Positions 9,292-17,424 of a stretch of 64,000 nt of DNA are shown one piece after another. Below the pieces are notes generated by a model. The model worked only from the letters and a program-made list of their open reading frames with translations. It had not been told where the DNA came from and made no database searches. Numbering within the stretch: position 1 is the stretch's first letter; each line of letters begins with the position of its first letter. The DNA lies in the NCBI GenBank assembly GCA_965214295.1, contig OZ243944.1, forward strand, positions 1,240,001 through 1,304,000, written 5' to 3'. This DNA is from JAJDUF01 sp965214295. Its GTDB lineage: Bacteria; Chloroflexota; UBA11872; UBA12225; JAJDUF01. A program made the translations under genes and the position numbers.

Positions 9292-9502
9292 GGGCTTCCC
9301 TCACTTCGGCAGCGGAATACACCTGCTCCTGGCCTTGGCGAAGACGCTCCAACACATCCACTGCAAGGTAGTAATCATCCACATCCTCCAGGCCACGCTC
9401 AATCATCTCTCGCAGGTAGAACGACTTGGGGCGCCCGGTCTGTGCCGCTAGAACGTCAAGCCGTCGCTCAGTTTCGGGAGCAAGCCGAATCGAGGTCACC
9501 AT
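9275..9502 (-). CDS. Ribbon-helix-helix antitoxin of the RelE/ParE pair
   Basis: 75 residues from ATG 9502 (GGGAG upstream). The N-terminus MVTSIRLAPETERRLDVLA followed by GRPKSFYLREMIERGLED is a typical RHH DNA-binding fold (strand, helix, helix), and the acidic C-terminus (YSAAEVREALDLDD) is the part that would wrap the toxin. Gene order antitoxin-toxin with a 17-bp overlap is the standard arrangement. It is expected to repress its own promoter (TATAAT at 9536-9541). Confidence 0.85.
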   Translation of the reverse strand: MVTSIRLAPETERRLDVLAAQTGRPKSFYLREMIERGLEDVDDYYLAVDVLERLRQGQEQVYSAAEVREALDLDD

Positions 9503-9535
9503 GTCATAGTCTCCCGTCCACGAATATGCGTATGT

Positions 9536-9541
9536 ATTATA
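9536..9541 (-). promoter_or_regulatory. Extended -10 promoter of the toxin-antitoxin operon
   Basis: Minus strand TGGTATAAT is a perfect -10 hexamer with the TG extension. The predicted start of transcription is about 27 bases before the antitoxin ATG. No good -35 is visible, as expected for an extended -10 promoter. A/T-rich sequence around it could be the RHH operator. Confidence 0.55.
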
Positions 9542-9632
9542 CCACAAATATTCCTGGGCCAGCGCAGACGATACCAAGTACCGAGGCACACCGACGGGTA
9601 ATCGTAGCCTCGCATGGCTGCTCACCGATAGC

Positions 9633-12005
9633 CTACGCCTCGTCGATTTTGGTCATGGGGGCAATGCTGCCGAGCAGCAGCTTGACTCCGGCCGTATCAA
9701 AGCGCACCCGCACTTCTTGCTCACCACGCTGGTTGAGCGTACACTCCACGACACTGCCCTCGCCAAACGCGCCGTGGCGAACCCGATCACCAACTTGGTA
9801 GGTGGACGGTCCGGCGCCGGCATGCTGTTGCGGTAGCTCGGCGGCCGAGCGAATACCGAGCCGACGCCAATCGGGGTCACCGCTCGTGGGCCGCGTCGCC
9901 GGCGGCGTCTGCGCTTGGGCCGGCGTACCAGCGCGTGGCGCCGGGGTCCAGCCAGTCGAAGAAACGTGGCCACTCCAGGAGCGAATCGCCGCCGGGGGAG
10001 CCGGTTGGCTCCCTCCGGCCCGGATGCGGAGCGCGGGGGTCTGCATTTGCTTCACGCTATTCGTCGGGATCGCAGTGAGAAAGCGGGAGGGATCGGCTTC
10101 ACGCGGCGCACCCCATAGAGTACGTTGTCGGGCATGGAGCAGATAGAGCTGCTCCATCGCGCGAGTAATCCCCACGTAGCAGAGACGCCGCTCCTCATCC
10201 AGCTCCTCGAGAGTATCTTTGGATCGGCTATGGGGGAGGATGTTTTCTTCCAAGCCGGTGATGAAGACCACCGGGTACTCCAGCCCCTTGGCGCTGTGGA
10301 GCGTCATCAGGGTGACGGCATCGCGGTCTTCACTCAGCGTATCGAGGTCGGCGATCAGCGCCGCCTCTTCCAGGAAGGCCAGCAGTCCCGCGGGTGGCGC
10401 CAGCTCCGTGTACTCGCTGACGACGTTGCGTAGCTCCTGCACGTTCTCCCAGCGTTCCTCGAACCGATCGCCTTTTTCGAGCGCGGCGCGATAGTCGGTG
10501 CGGGCCAGGATTTGATCGAAGAGGTCATCAAGGGGGCGCTCTTGGGCAGCGGCGACCAACTCGGCCATCAACCGCGCAAACCCGAGCAGGGCCGCGCGCG
10601 CGCGGCCCTGAAAAGGGTGCGCCAACTCCGTATCGTGCTGCTGGGCCGCGTACAGAGCCAGTAGTGCGATCAGCGGTGGCTCGCCGCGCCGGGCGGCCCA
10701 ATCGTCCAGGGCCGCCAGGGTGCGGGCGCCGATGCCGCGGGCCGGCACGTTGATGATGCGCCGCAGGCTCGCCTCGTCTGCCGGGTTGTAGGCCAGCCGG
10801 AGGTAGCAGAGCAGGTCCTTGACCTCGCGGCGGGCATAGAACTTGGTGCCACCGACCAGCTGGTAGGGGATACGCCAGCGGACAAAGGCTTCCTCCAGGC
10901 TCCGCGATTGGGCATTCATGCGGTACATCACCGCAAAGTCCCGGTAGCGACGCCGGCCGGCGCCGACCGAACGCCCGATTTCGTTGGCGACGTAGCCGGC
11001 TTCATCGCGCTCGTCGAGCGCCTCGCAGACAGCTACCTCGTCGCCTGGTGCTTTATCGGTCCACAGCTGTTTCGGCTTCCGCGCGCGCAGGCCCTGGACC
11101 ACGGCATGGGCGCTGGCGAGGATGTGCTTGGTGGAGCGGTAGTTGCGTTCGAGCTTCACCACCGTCGCATCAGGGTACTCGTCCTCAAAGGCCAGGATGT
11201 TGCGGATGTCGGCTCCTCGCCACGAGTAGATGCTCTGGTCGTCGTCGCCAACGACGGTGATATTGCGGTGCAAAGCGGCCACCAGCCGGACAATCTCGTA
11301 CTGCGCCCGGTTCGTGTCTTGGTATTCATCCACCAGCACGTGCTGATACCGCTGCCGGTAGTACCCAAGCGCGTCAGGCACCTCCTCGAACAGCCGGAGC
11401 GTGGTCAAGAGCAAGTCGTCGAAGTCGAGGGCGTTCGCCTCCTCCAGGGTCGCTTGATACCGCCGATAGACCCGCGCGACGGCCTGCTCGTAGGGTCGGT
11501 CGGATACCTGCTGCGCGTACTCAGCGGGGAGGACCAGCTCGTCCTTGGCCCGGGAGATGGCGGCGCGAATTTCCGGCGGCGTGACGATGCGCTGGTTAAT
11601 GCCGGCGTCGGTCATGCACTGCTTGATGACCCGGAGCTGGTCGTCGTCGTCGTAGATCGTGAAGCTGCTCTCGCGGCCGAGGTGGCGGATGTCGCGGCGC
11701 AGCCAGCGGGCGCAGACGGAGTGGAACGTGCCACATGTTACGTCGCGGCCCGCAGCGCCGGCGAGCGCCGCAATACGCTGGCGCATCTCGCCGGCAGCCT
11801 TGTTCGTGAAAGTGACGGCCAATAAGCGATACGGAGGCACCCCCTGATCGCGGATGAGGTAGGCGATCCGATGGGCGATAACTCGCGTCTTGCCCGAACC
11901 GGCGCCAGCGAGGATCAGGAGCGGCCCGGCCGGAACCGTGACCGCCTCGCGCTGCGCCGCATTGAGGTCGGCCAGGATATCGGCGGTGCTTTCCCGTATA
12001 GACAC
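9633..12005 (-). CDS. pcrA: ATP-dependent DNA helicase PcrA/UvrD
   Basis: 790 residues, typical of the superfamily 1A 3'-5' helicases that act in nucleotide excision and mismatch repair and remove RecA or stalled polymerases. Q motif LNAAQREAV; Walker A AGAGSGKT (residues 33-40); motif Ia TFTNKAA; motif II VDEYQDTN; motif III VGDDDQSIYSWRGA; motif IV NYRS; motif V TLMTLHSAKGLEYPVVF; motif VI CYVGITRA. The C-terminal VGDRVRHGAFGEGSVVE is the PcrA-specific tudor-like RNA-polymerase-binding domain. The start is GTG 12005, with GAGG nine bases before it. It stands alone. Confidence 0.95.
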   Translation of the reverse strand: MSIRESTADILADLNAAQREAVTVPAGPLLILAGAGSGKTRVIAHRIAYLIRDQGVPPYRLLAVTFTNKAAGEMRQRIAALAGAAGRDVTCGTFHSVCARWLRRDIRHLGRESSFTIYDDDDQLRVIKQCMTDAGINQRIVTPPEIRAAISRAKDELVLPAEYAQQVSDRPYEQAVARVYRRYQATLEEANALDFDDLLLTTLRLFEEVPDALGYYRQRYQHVLVDEYQDTNRAQYEIVRLVAALHRNITVVGDDDQSIYSWRGADIRNILAFEDEYPDATVVKLERNYRSTKHILASAHAVVQGLRARKPKQLWTDKAPGDEVAVCEALDERDEAGYVANEIGRSVGAGRRRYRDFAVMYRMNAQSRSLEEAFVRWRIPYQLVGGTKFYARREVKDLLCYLRLAYNPADEASLRRIINVPARGIGARTLAALDDWAARRGEPPLIALLALYAAQQHDTELAHPFQGRARAALLGFARLMAELVAAAQERPLDDLFDQILARTDYRAALEKGDRFEERWENVQELRNVVSEYTELAPPAGLLAFLEEAALIADLDTLSEDRDAVTLMTLHSAKGLEYPVVFITGLEENILPHSRSKDTLEELDEERRLCYVGITRAMEQLYLLHARQRTLWGAPREADPSRFLTAIPTNSVKQMQTPALRIRAGGSQPAPPAAIRSWSGHVSSTGWTPAPRAGTPAQAQTPPATRPTSGDPDWRRLGIRSAAELPQQHAGAGPSTYQVGDRVRHGAFGEGSVVECTLNQRGEQEVRVRFDTAGVKLLLGSIAPMTKIDEA

Positions 12006-12159
12006 GATGGTTTGCCTCGTTCCCGCGCTGCTCCACCACGACCATGAATCCTACCCGATAAGCCCGATCAAGGTCGATCAAGGTCGATAGAGCCGGCGAG
12101 GGCGGCGGCAGCGCACTGGTATCATTCGCGGCGAGCGCACGGGGGCAACGTAGGTAGGT

Positions 12160-12825
12160 ATGGCGAGTGGAGCGGAGCGGACACCCAAGGCCGCGCTGGT
12201 CGAGCGGATGAAGACGGCCGGCATTATCGCCATCATGCGCCATACGGCCCCGGCGTTGGCGCGGCAGACCGTGGAGGCGTTGTGTGCCGGGGGGGTGTCG
12301 GTCATCGAGGTCACGATGAATAGCGCGGGCGCGGGCGACATGCTCCGCGAGCTGGCAGTCGCCTCCCGGGACGACGTGCTGCTCGGCGCCGGGACCGTGC
12401 TGACCGTTGTCAGCGCCGAGCAAGCGCTGGGCGCCGGGGCGCGCTTCATCGTCGCCCCGAATACGGACCGGCAGGTTATCGAGTATTGCCGCCAGCGCGA
12501 CGTTCCGGTCGTGCCCGGTGCGTTGACGCCGACCGAGATTGTGACCGCCTGGCAGGAGGGCGCCGATCTGGTGAAGATTTTCCCGGCCGGCGGCCTCGGA
12601 CCGCGCTATCTGCGCGATCTGCGCGGACCGCTCGGCGACATTCCCTGCGTCCCGACCGGCGGCGTGACCCTCGACAATGCCGCCGACTTCATACGCGCCG
12701 GGGCCGCCGCCTTGGGCGTGGGTAGCGACCTGGTCCATCGTGACCTCGTGGAGCAACGGGACTTCGCTACCATCACCGCCCGCGCCCAGGGCTTTGTGGC
12801 TACCGTCGCCGCGGGGCGGCGCTGA
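12160..12825 (+). CDS. eda: 2-dehydro-3-deoxyphosphogluconate (KDPG) aldolase
   Basis: 221 residues. It splits KDPG (or KDPGal) into pyruvate and glyceraldehyde-3-phosphate, the last step of the Entner-Doudoroff and uronate pathways. Motifs: GVSVIEVTMNS with the catalytic Glu, LGAGTVL, FIVAPNTD, VPGALTPTEI, and ADLVKIFPAGG with the Schiff-base Lys; GPLGDIPCVPTGGV completes the barrel. It connects to mannonate dehydratase (52349-53401), which makes KDG from mannonate, although no KDG kinase is in the window. Downstream it abuts a truncated HicA gene in the frame right after its stop codon. Confidence 0.93.
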   Translation: MASGAERTPKAALVERMKTAGIIAIMRHTAPALARQTVEALCAGGVSVIEVTMNSAGAGDMLRELAVASRDDVLLGAGTVLTVVSAEQALGAGARFIVAPNTDRQVIEYCRQRDVPVVPGALTPTEIVTAWQEGADLVKIFPAGGLGPRYLRDLRGPLGDIPCVPTGGVTLDNAADFIRAGAAALGVGSDLVHRDLVEQRDFATITARAQGFVATVAAGRR

Positions 12826-12966
12826 TCTATTCATAGCTCCGGGGTCTACATCGAACTGAACGACGTGGCCGCGCACTTGCACCGCCCTCATCCTCAGCGG
12901 GAGGTCAGAAAAGGTACGGTAGAGTCCCTGCGGCGGTTCCTGAAGGAGGCCGGGATAGAGCCATGA
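12826..12966 (+). pseudogene. Truncated HicA toxin (C-terminal stump)
   Basis: After the TGA of eda (12823-12825) the same frame reads SIHSSGVYIELNDVAAHLHR then PHPQREVRKGTVESLRRFLK and EAGIEP, ending in a TGA that overlaps the hicB ATG (ATGA at 12963-12966). The conserved HicA tail (HP..REV..GT..SL....AGI) is present, but the first strand and helix and the GSH catalytic histidine region are missing and there is no start codon. The toxin is therefore dead, and the deletion junction lies at the eda stop codon. Confidence 0.7.
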
Positions 12967-13310
12967 CGGAGTACAAGGGCTACCGGGCGGCGATAACTTT
13001 CGATGATGATCCCGGTGTGTTCCATGGCGAGGTTGTAGACACCCGCGATGTGATCGTGTTCGAGGGCATCTCGGTCGAGCAGCTGCATCGAGTGCTCCGC
13101 TACTCGGTAAATGACTATCTGGCCGTCTGTGCCGAGCGTGGCCGCCCACCGGACCGACCTTTCTCCGGGAAGATTCCGCTCCGGGTCTCACCGGCTGTCC
13201 ATCGGGCAGCCACGGCCGTAGCGAGGGCAGAAGGCCAGAGTCTCAACGCCTGGCTCGCCGAAATCATCGCGGCCGCCGCCGCCCGGACCACCTCCGAGAT
13301 GCAACCGTGA
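12963..13310 (+). CDS. hicB: HicB-family antitoxin
   Basis: 115 residues. The N-terminal half (YRAAITFDDDPGVFHGEVVD) is the HicB partial RNase-H-like fold that binds HicA. The C-terminal half (IPLRVSPAVHRAATAVARAE then GQSLNAWLAEIIAAA) is an Arc-type ribbon-helix-helix DNA-binding domain. It overlaps the HicA stump by 4 bp, so the intact antitoxin outlived its toxin; it may still act as a repressor or neutralise a HicA from elsewhere. Confidence 0.85.
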   Translation: MTEYKGYRAAITFDDDPGVFHGEVVDTRDVIVFEGISVEQLHRVLRYSVNDYLAVCAERGRPPDRPFSGKIPLRVSPAVHRAATAVARAEGQSLNAWLAEIIAAAAARTTSEMQP

Positions 13311-13446
13311 TGGTCTTCCATACTGCACCCGGTTCGCTCGACCAGAGGTGACGTGCTGCTTTGCGGCCAGCAATCAGACGGTCAATTGGATATGCGTCCC
13401 CGAATAGTGTCACCCTTTCTAGCAAGTAGGAGGCAGCGGCAGAGGT

Positions 13447-15723
13447 ATGGAACGGATCGAGCCACAGATGGTGCCCGGCCCCGTCGGTACGGCAGCCACG
13501 ATCTTGTGGGATCGGTGGGGGATCGCACACGTCAGCGCCGACGAGCCGTATGACCTGGGCGTGGGGCTGGGCTACGCCGTCGCCCGAGAGCGGCTCTGGC
13601 AGTTGGACTACATGCGGCGGCGGGTCCGCGGCGAACTGGCCGCGGTCATGGGGCCGGAGGCGCTGGCGAACGACCGTGAGATGCTGACCGTCGGTATCGC
13701 GGCAGCGGCCGATACCGCAGCGCAGACGATCAGCGGCCCTACGGCAGAACTGCTGGAGGGGGTGGCCGCCGGGATCAACGCTTGGCGCCGGACCGCCATC
13801 GAGACCGCTGCATTGTCCGAGGAGTTCAGCCTGCTCGACTATCAACCGGCGCCCTGGACACCCGCCGACTCGGTCGCGCTGTGGCGGTGGCGCTGGTGGA
13901 TGCTGACCGGGCGGCTGGAGCCGGTTGCCCTCATCGAGGCGGCGCGTCGGACGCTGCCGGCCGACCTGCTGGAAGCCTTTCTGGAGGTCGAGGCCGGCGA
14001 GGAGACGATCGTGCCGGGGCCGGGTAACCGCACGCCCGGCCCGATTCCCGGCGGTGACGCCAGCGGCGAGGGGAGCAACAACTGGGCCGTGGCCGGCTCG
14101 CGCACGACGACCGGCTACCCGGTACTGTGCAGCGACCCGCACAACGAATTCGATCAACCGAGTCAGTGGTTTCAGGCGCAGTTGACGTGCCCGGCTATCG
14201 GCTTGGACTCTATCGGTGCGGTCTACGTCGGCACAGCCAGCGCATATATCGGCCGCAACCGCCACACGGCCTGGGGCGTGACCAACCACGTGGCACCCAT
14301 CCGCGATCTCTACATCGAGGAGACTGATGCTCCCGACGGCAACCGCTACCGCGACGGCACGACCTGGCGTCCGTTCGAGGTGGTGCGGCACACGATCAAG
14401 GTGCGCGGTGGGCCGGACGAGACGTTGATCGTGCGGCGCACGGTCCGCGGGCCAATCGTCAATGACCTGCTGCCCTGGACACCGACGGCCGACCGTGGAG
14501 GCGCGTCGCCGATCAGCTTGCGCTGGCGGGGAAATGAGGCCGGCGTGGAGTCCGGGCTGGAAGCAATGCTGGCGATCAACTGCGCCCGCAACGCGGATGA
14601 GACGCTGGTGGCGCTGGAACGGTGGCCCGGCCCGGTGCTGAACTTCGTCTTCGCCGACCGCGACGGGCGCATCGGCTATCACGTTGCCAGTCACATTCCG
14701 CGGCGCGCGACGGCGCTGCGGGGTCTGCGACCGGCCAATGATCCGGCCCACGCTTGGCAGGGCACGCTGCCCTTCGACCGGCTCCCGCGGCTGATTGACC
14801 CGCCGCGCGGCTGGGTGGCCACCGCCAACAATCCGCCGTGGGCGCAAGACCCGCCGGATATGCCGTATCTCGGCTTGGGTGGCTGGGCGGATGGCTACCG
14901 CTTCCGGCGCATCCGCGAGCGGATCGAGGGCGGGCCGGCGCGGCTCTCGCCCGACGAGATCGCCGCCATCCAAGGCGACGTGCGCCATGCCCGCGCGGTA
15001 GACTTGCTGCCGGCGCTCATCGCGCTGCTACGCACCGTCCCCGGCCAGCGGCCCCGCGCCGCCTACCGCCACCTCGCGGCTTGGACCGGCTCGTTCGACA
15101 CCGAGGCGGTGGGCGCCAGTATTTTCACCGCGTTCTGGCAACGCTGGCTCGAACGCATCGCCGCCGCCCGCTTCCCGGAGCAGCTTGCGCCGCTCGTCGC
15201 CGGGCAGGGCGGGGCCGTCGCCCGCCGCTTGCTGCTCGGCGACGACATGGGCTGGTTTCCCGATAGCGACTACCGCGAGGAGGTACACGCCGCCTATGTA
15301 GCAGCCATCGAGTGGCTGGTCGAGATAGCCGGGCCTGATCCGACGCGCTGGCAGTGGGGACGGCTGCACCAAGTAACCTTTCCGCACCCGCTCGGCGGGC
15401 GCTCACCCGACTGGGCGCGGCGGTTCAACATTGGCCCCTTCCCTACGAGCGGCGGCAACGGCACCGTGCGCGCTGCGGGCACATCGTTCGAGCAGCCTTT
15501 CCAGGCGGTCAGCGGCTCGACCTACCGCTTCTGCGCCGACCTCTCTCGGCCGGGATACGCCGAGGCGATCAGCACGAGCGGCCAGTCGGCACAGCCCGCG
15601 AGTCCGCACTACCGGGATCAGGTGCCGCTGTGGCTCCAGGATCGGCGGCTGCCGCTCCAGATGGCCGAGGCCGAGGTGCGGGCCAACCTAGAGGCCGAAA
15701 CCCGGCTGGTCCCGGAGAGCTGA
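13447..15723 (+). CDS. Penicillin acylase family (N-terminal nucleophile) amidase
   Basis: 758 residues, start ATG 13447 with AGAGGT next to it and AGGAGG further upstream. The family comprises self-cleaving heterodimeric amidases: penicillin G acylase, acyl-homoserine-lactone acylases, cephalosporin acylase. The alpha subunit carries WGIAHVSADEPYDLGVGLGY and RLWQLDYMRR; autocleavage would free Ser210 in GEGSNNWAVAGSRT, followed by DPHNEF. The beta part has TAWGVTN, PGPVLNFVFADRDGRIGYH, ATANNPPW and the late FNIGPFPTSGGNGTVRA. No signal peptide is visible, unusual for a family that is often periplasmic. Substrate unknown. Confidence 0.88.
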   Translation: MERIEPQMVPGPVGTAATILWDRWGIAHVSADEPYDLGVGLGYAVARERLWQLDYMRRRVRGELAAVMGPEALANDREMLTVGIAAAADTAAQTISGPTAELLEGVAAGINAWRRTAIETAALSEEFSLLDYQPAPWTPADSVALWRWRWWMLTGRLEPVALIEAARRTLPADLLEAFLEVEAGEETIVPGPGNRTPGPIPGGDASGEGSNNWAVAGSRTTTGYPVLCSDPHNEFDQPSQWFQAQLTCPAIGLDSIGAVYVGTASAYIGRNRHTAWGVTNHVAPIRDLYIEETDAPDGNRYRDGTTWRPFEVVRHTIKVRGGPDETLIVRRTVRGPIVNDLLPWTPTADRGGASPISLRWRGNEAGVESGLEAMLAINCARNADETLVALERWPGPVLNFVFADRDGRIGYHVASHIPRRATALRGLRPANDPAHAWQGTLPFDRLPRLIDPPRGWVATANNPPWAQDPPDMPYLGLGGWADGYRFRRIRERIEGGPARLSPDEIAAIQGDVRHARAVDLLPALIALLRTVPGQRPRAAYRHLAAWTGSFDTEAVGASIFTAFWQRWLERIAAARFPEQLAPLVAGQGGAVARRLLLGDDMGWFPDSDYREEVHAAYVAAIEWLVEIAGPDPTRWQWGRLHQVTFPHPLGGRSPDWARRFNIGPFPTSGGNGTVRAAGTSFEQPFQAVSGSTYRFCADLSRPGYAEAISTSGQSAQPASPHYRDQVPLWLQDRRLPLQMAEAEVRANLEAETRLVPES

Positions 15724-16065
15724 TAGTGCCTCACCCGCCGGCCTCCTCTCCTGGCGGGAGAGGGGCAAGGGTGAGGGAGACGTTGCTCCACACGCAAAAA
15801 TCTAGGCACCGGTCATGAGGAATGCTCCTTGCTGGCGTTCTGTCCGGTGCGGTTCGATCCACACCTTTGGGGTGCCATACGGAGCGGGGTGGGGCGATTG
15901 ATCGCGCCCCTACAGATATACCTCCCTTTGTCAGGCGTAGTGGGGTGGGTGACGAGGGTTGGGCGTGGCCCGGCGGCGTTGGGCACACGACGGGAGCGGT
16001 CGTGCGCCGGTGGCGCCAGCGGGAGCGAGACGTAGGGGCCGGCGTGGACCGACGCGGGGGCGAGC

Positions 16066-16506
16066 GCGGCACTCAGACGATCCTGACCCGGCGCCCGCGC
16101 CGTGCTGGCGCGGGGTACGTCAGGACCCGGTGCCGATAATAGTGCGGCACTCAGACGGCCATGCCTCGCTGCCCGCAGCGCGGTGGGAAATCGGCCCGGC
16201 GCCGGCACCCACAGGTGCCGGGTGCCGGACCAGTGGTAGTCCACCGTCCGCGGCGCGGCGGGGGGTCGCTCATGACCCGGTGCGCGCCAGGCGGCACTCA
16301 GACGGTCATGCTCCGGCGCAGACGCTGGCGCGCCGGGGGGGTGTGCATGACCCGGTGCCCTCGGGGCGGCACTCAGACAGTCCTGACCCGGCGCCCTGGC
16401 CGTGGGGGCCAGGGGTACGTCAGGACCCGGTGCCCTCGGGGCGGCACTCAGGCGGCCATGCCCCGCCGCGCGCGGTGCGGCGAGGGGTCGTTGATGGCCC
16501 GGTGCC
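16066..16506. repeat. Array of about five to six 75-bp hairpin-forming repeats
   Basis: Copies begin with GCGGCACTCAG at 16066, 16144, 16291, 16366 and 16441 and end with ACCCGGTGCC or a close variant. Spacing is 78, 147, 75 and 75 bp; the 147-bp unit looks like two merged copies. Each copy holds an inverted repeat whose sequence differs between copies but still pairs: GTCCTGAC/GTCAGGAC with CCCTGGCC/GGCCAGGG in copy 4, CCCGCGCC/GGCGCGGG in copy 1, GGTCATGC/GCATGACC with CCGGCGC/GCGCCGG in copy 3, GGCCAT/ATGGCC in copy 5. Changes on one arm are matched on the other, which suggests selection on a folded RNA or a cruciform. All spacings are multiples of three, so a 25-residue repeat protein is the alternative. 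Confidence 0.8.
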
Positions 16507-16670
16507 CTCAGCAGGGTGGCTACGCCACCGCTGTCGGCCGGCATGCTGCCGAGACGGCTCCCACCTGGGGCTACGTGCGGTGCTCCAGACCTGTCTTGCA
16601 TACGCCAACCCTCGTCAATGGGGACATATTGGCGGAAGGAGGCAGGGGGCAACGGGCATCGAGTGGAGTG

Positions 16671-16698
16671 TGGATTGCAGCGCAGGCCGCAATGACGG
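16671..16698 (+). repeat. Dispersed palindromic element, TGGATT...AATGACGG family
   Basis: One of at least nine short elements in the window that start TGGATT (or TAGATT), hold a central inverted repeat of the form SCSGCTTSCGCSGS and end AATGACGG. Here the core is GCAGCGCAGGCCGC. Others: 18252-18279, 25675-25702, 39004-39030 (reverse), 40458-40485, 41203-41230 (inside a gene), 44255-44282, 62648-62674 (reverse) and 62688-62715. Confidence 0.75.
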
Positions 16699-16743
16699 GT
16701 GGAAGGTCATTTTCGTGCGAACGACTGGGGCCGACGCCCATCA

Positions 16744-17424
16744 CTACTGACCACTAGCCGCTGGCCACTGCTCGAGCACGGCGCGGGTGTTGGGGGCGGG
16801 GTGGGGGTCGGTGGCAGCGAGGGCGGCAGAGAGTCGGTCGAGGTCCGCGGCTTCGTCAATGTCGTACCACTCCGGGGCGAGATGGACGCGCAAGCTGGCC
16901 GCCGCGCACCGCTGCAACGTGACGGCTACCACCTCGCTCGTGCTCCAGGCCATGTTGCGAAATAGGTCGGGATAAAGCGCGTTCGCCGCCAGCAGATAGT
17001 ACCCGCCGTCCTCGCTCGGTCCGATGGACACATCGCTGCCGGCCGCGAGCGCAGCATAGGCCTCCGTCAGCGCCGCCGGTGGGAGCGTCGGATTGTCACT
17101 GCCCAAAACACCGACCGCGGTGCATCCTGAGGCGAAGCCGAGCCGAAAGGCCGACTCCAGGGCAGCGCCGAGACCGTGACCCGATTGGACGGCCACCGTC
17201 GCTTGGTCGCCGACCAGGCGCGCCAAGGCGGCCCGCTCGCTCTCGTCGCGGCAGATGATCCGCGCTTCCAGCCCGGCCTGCCGGACGATACGCACCGAAT
17301 CCAACAGGAAGGCCGCGGCCAACTGTGCCGCTGCCGCCGGGGTGAGCGGGGGGCACAAGCGCGTCTTACTGACACCTGCACGCGGGGCTTTCGCCACCAC
17401 GTAGACCGCGCGCTGCTCCGGCAT
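16744..17424 (-). CDS. TIGR04282/DUF2064-type glycosyltransferase (nucleotidyltransferase-like fold)
   Basis: 226 residues from ATG 17424, which overlaps the TGA of the upstream glycosyltransferase by one base, so translation is coupled. The N-terminus VYVVAKAPRAGVSKTRLCPP is the characteristic KxPxxGxxKTRL loop; GVLGSDNPTLPP carries the metal-binding aspartate and IGPSEDGGYYLLA closes the active site. The family was named for a link to arsenosugar biosynthesis but is widespread without ars genes, and none are seen here. With its partner it probably makes a glycosylated lipid or small molecule. Confidence 0.82.
   Translation of the reverse strand: MPEQRAVYVVAKAPRAGVSKTRLCPPLTPAAAAQLAAAFLLDSVRIVRQAGLEARIICRDESERAALARLVGDQATVAVQSGHGLGAALESAFRLGFASGCTAVGVLGSDNPTLPPAALTEAYAALAAGSDVSIGPSEDGGYYLLAANALYPDLFRNMAWSTSEVVAVTLQRCAAASLRVHLAPEWYDIDEAADLDRLSAALAATDPHPAPNTRAVLEQWPAASGQ

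Larger units (their letters stand above)
15724..16743. other. 1-kb intergenic region dominated by repeats
   Basis: Contains a CTCTCC/GGAGAG inverted repeat (about 15744-15764), a GGGGCGAT/ATCGCGCCCC palindrome (15890-15912), the 75-bp hairpin array (16066-16506, listed separately), a GGTGGC-TAC-GCCACC hairpin (near 16515) and a member of the TGGATT...AATGACGG family (16671-16698). Open frames cross it on both strands (for example minus 15813-16652), but GC-rich repeats keep several frames open, so none is called as a gene. Confidence 0.6.

Noticed and set aside
10908..11825. 305-codon plus-strand open frame opposite pcrA
   Set aside because: Shadow of the helicase gene; its translation has no domain pattern.
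11596..13191. 531-codon minus-strand open frame crossing the start of pcrA, eda and hicB
   Set aside because: It overlaps three recognised genes and reads as Arg/Pro-rich shadow sequence without any motif.
13264..14988. 574-codon minus-strand open frame opposite the penicillin acylase gene
   Set aside because: It is a mirror frame of a well-supported gene in GC-rich DNA, with Arg/Pro/His-rich low-complexity translation.
16066..16506. CRISPR array
   Set aside because: Repeats are 66-78 bp with no spacers of uniform length, the variable parts are self-complementary arms, and no cas gene is present.
15813..16652. 279-codon minus-strand open frame across the 75-bp repeats
   Set aside because: Other frames are open too because the repeats are GC-rich and multiples of three; no start signal is seen. 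Mentioned as an alternative in the repeat finding but not called as a gene.
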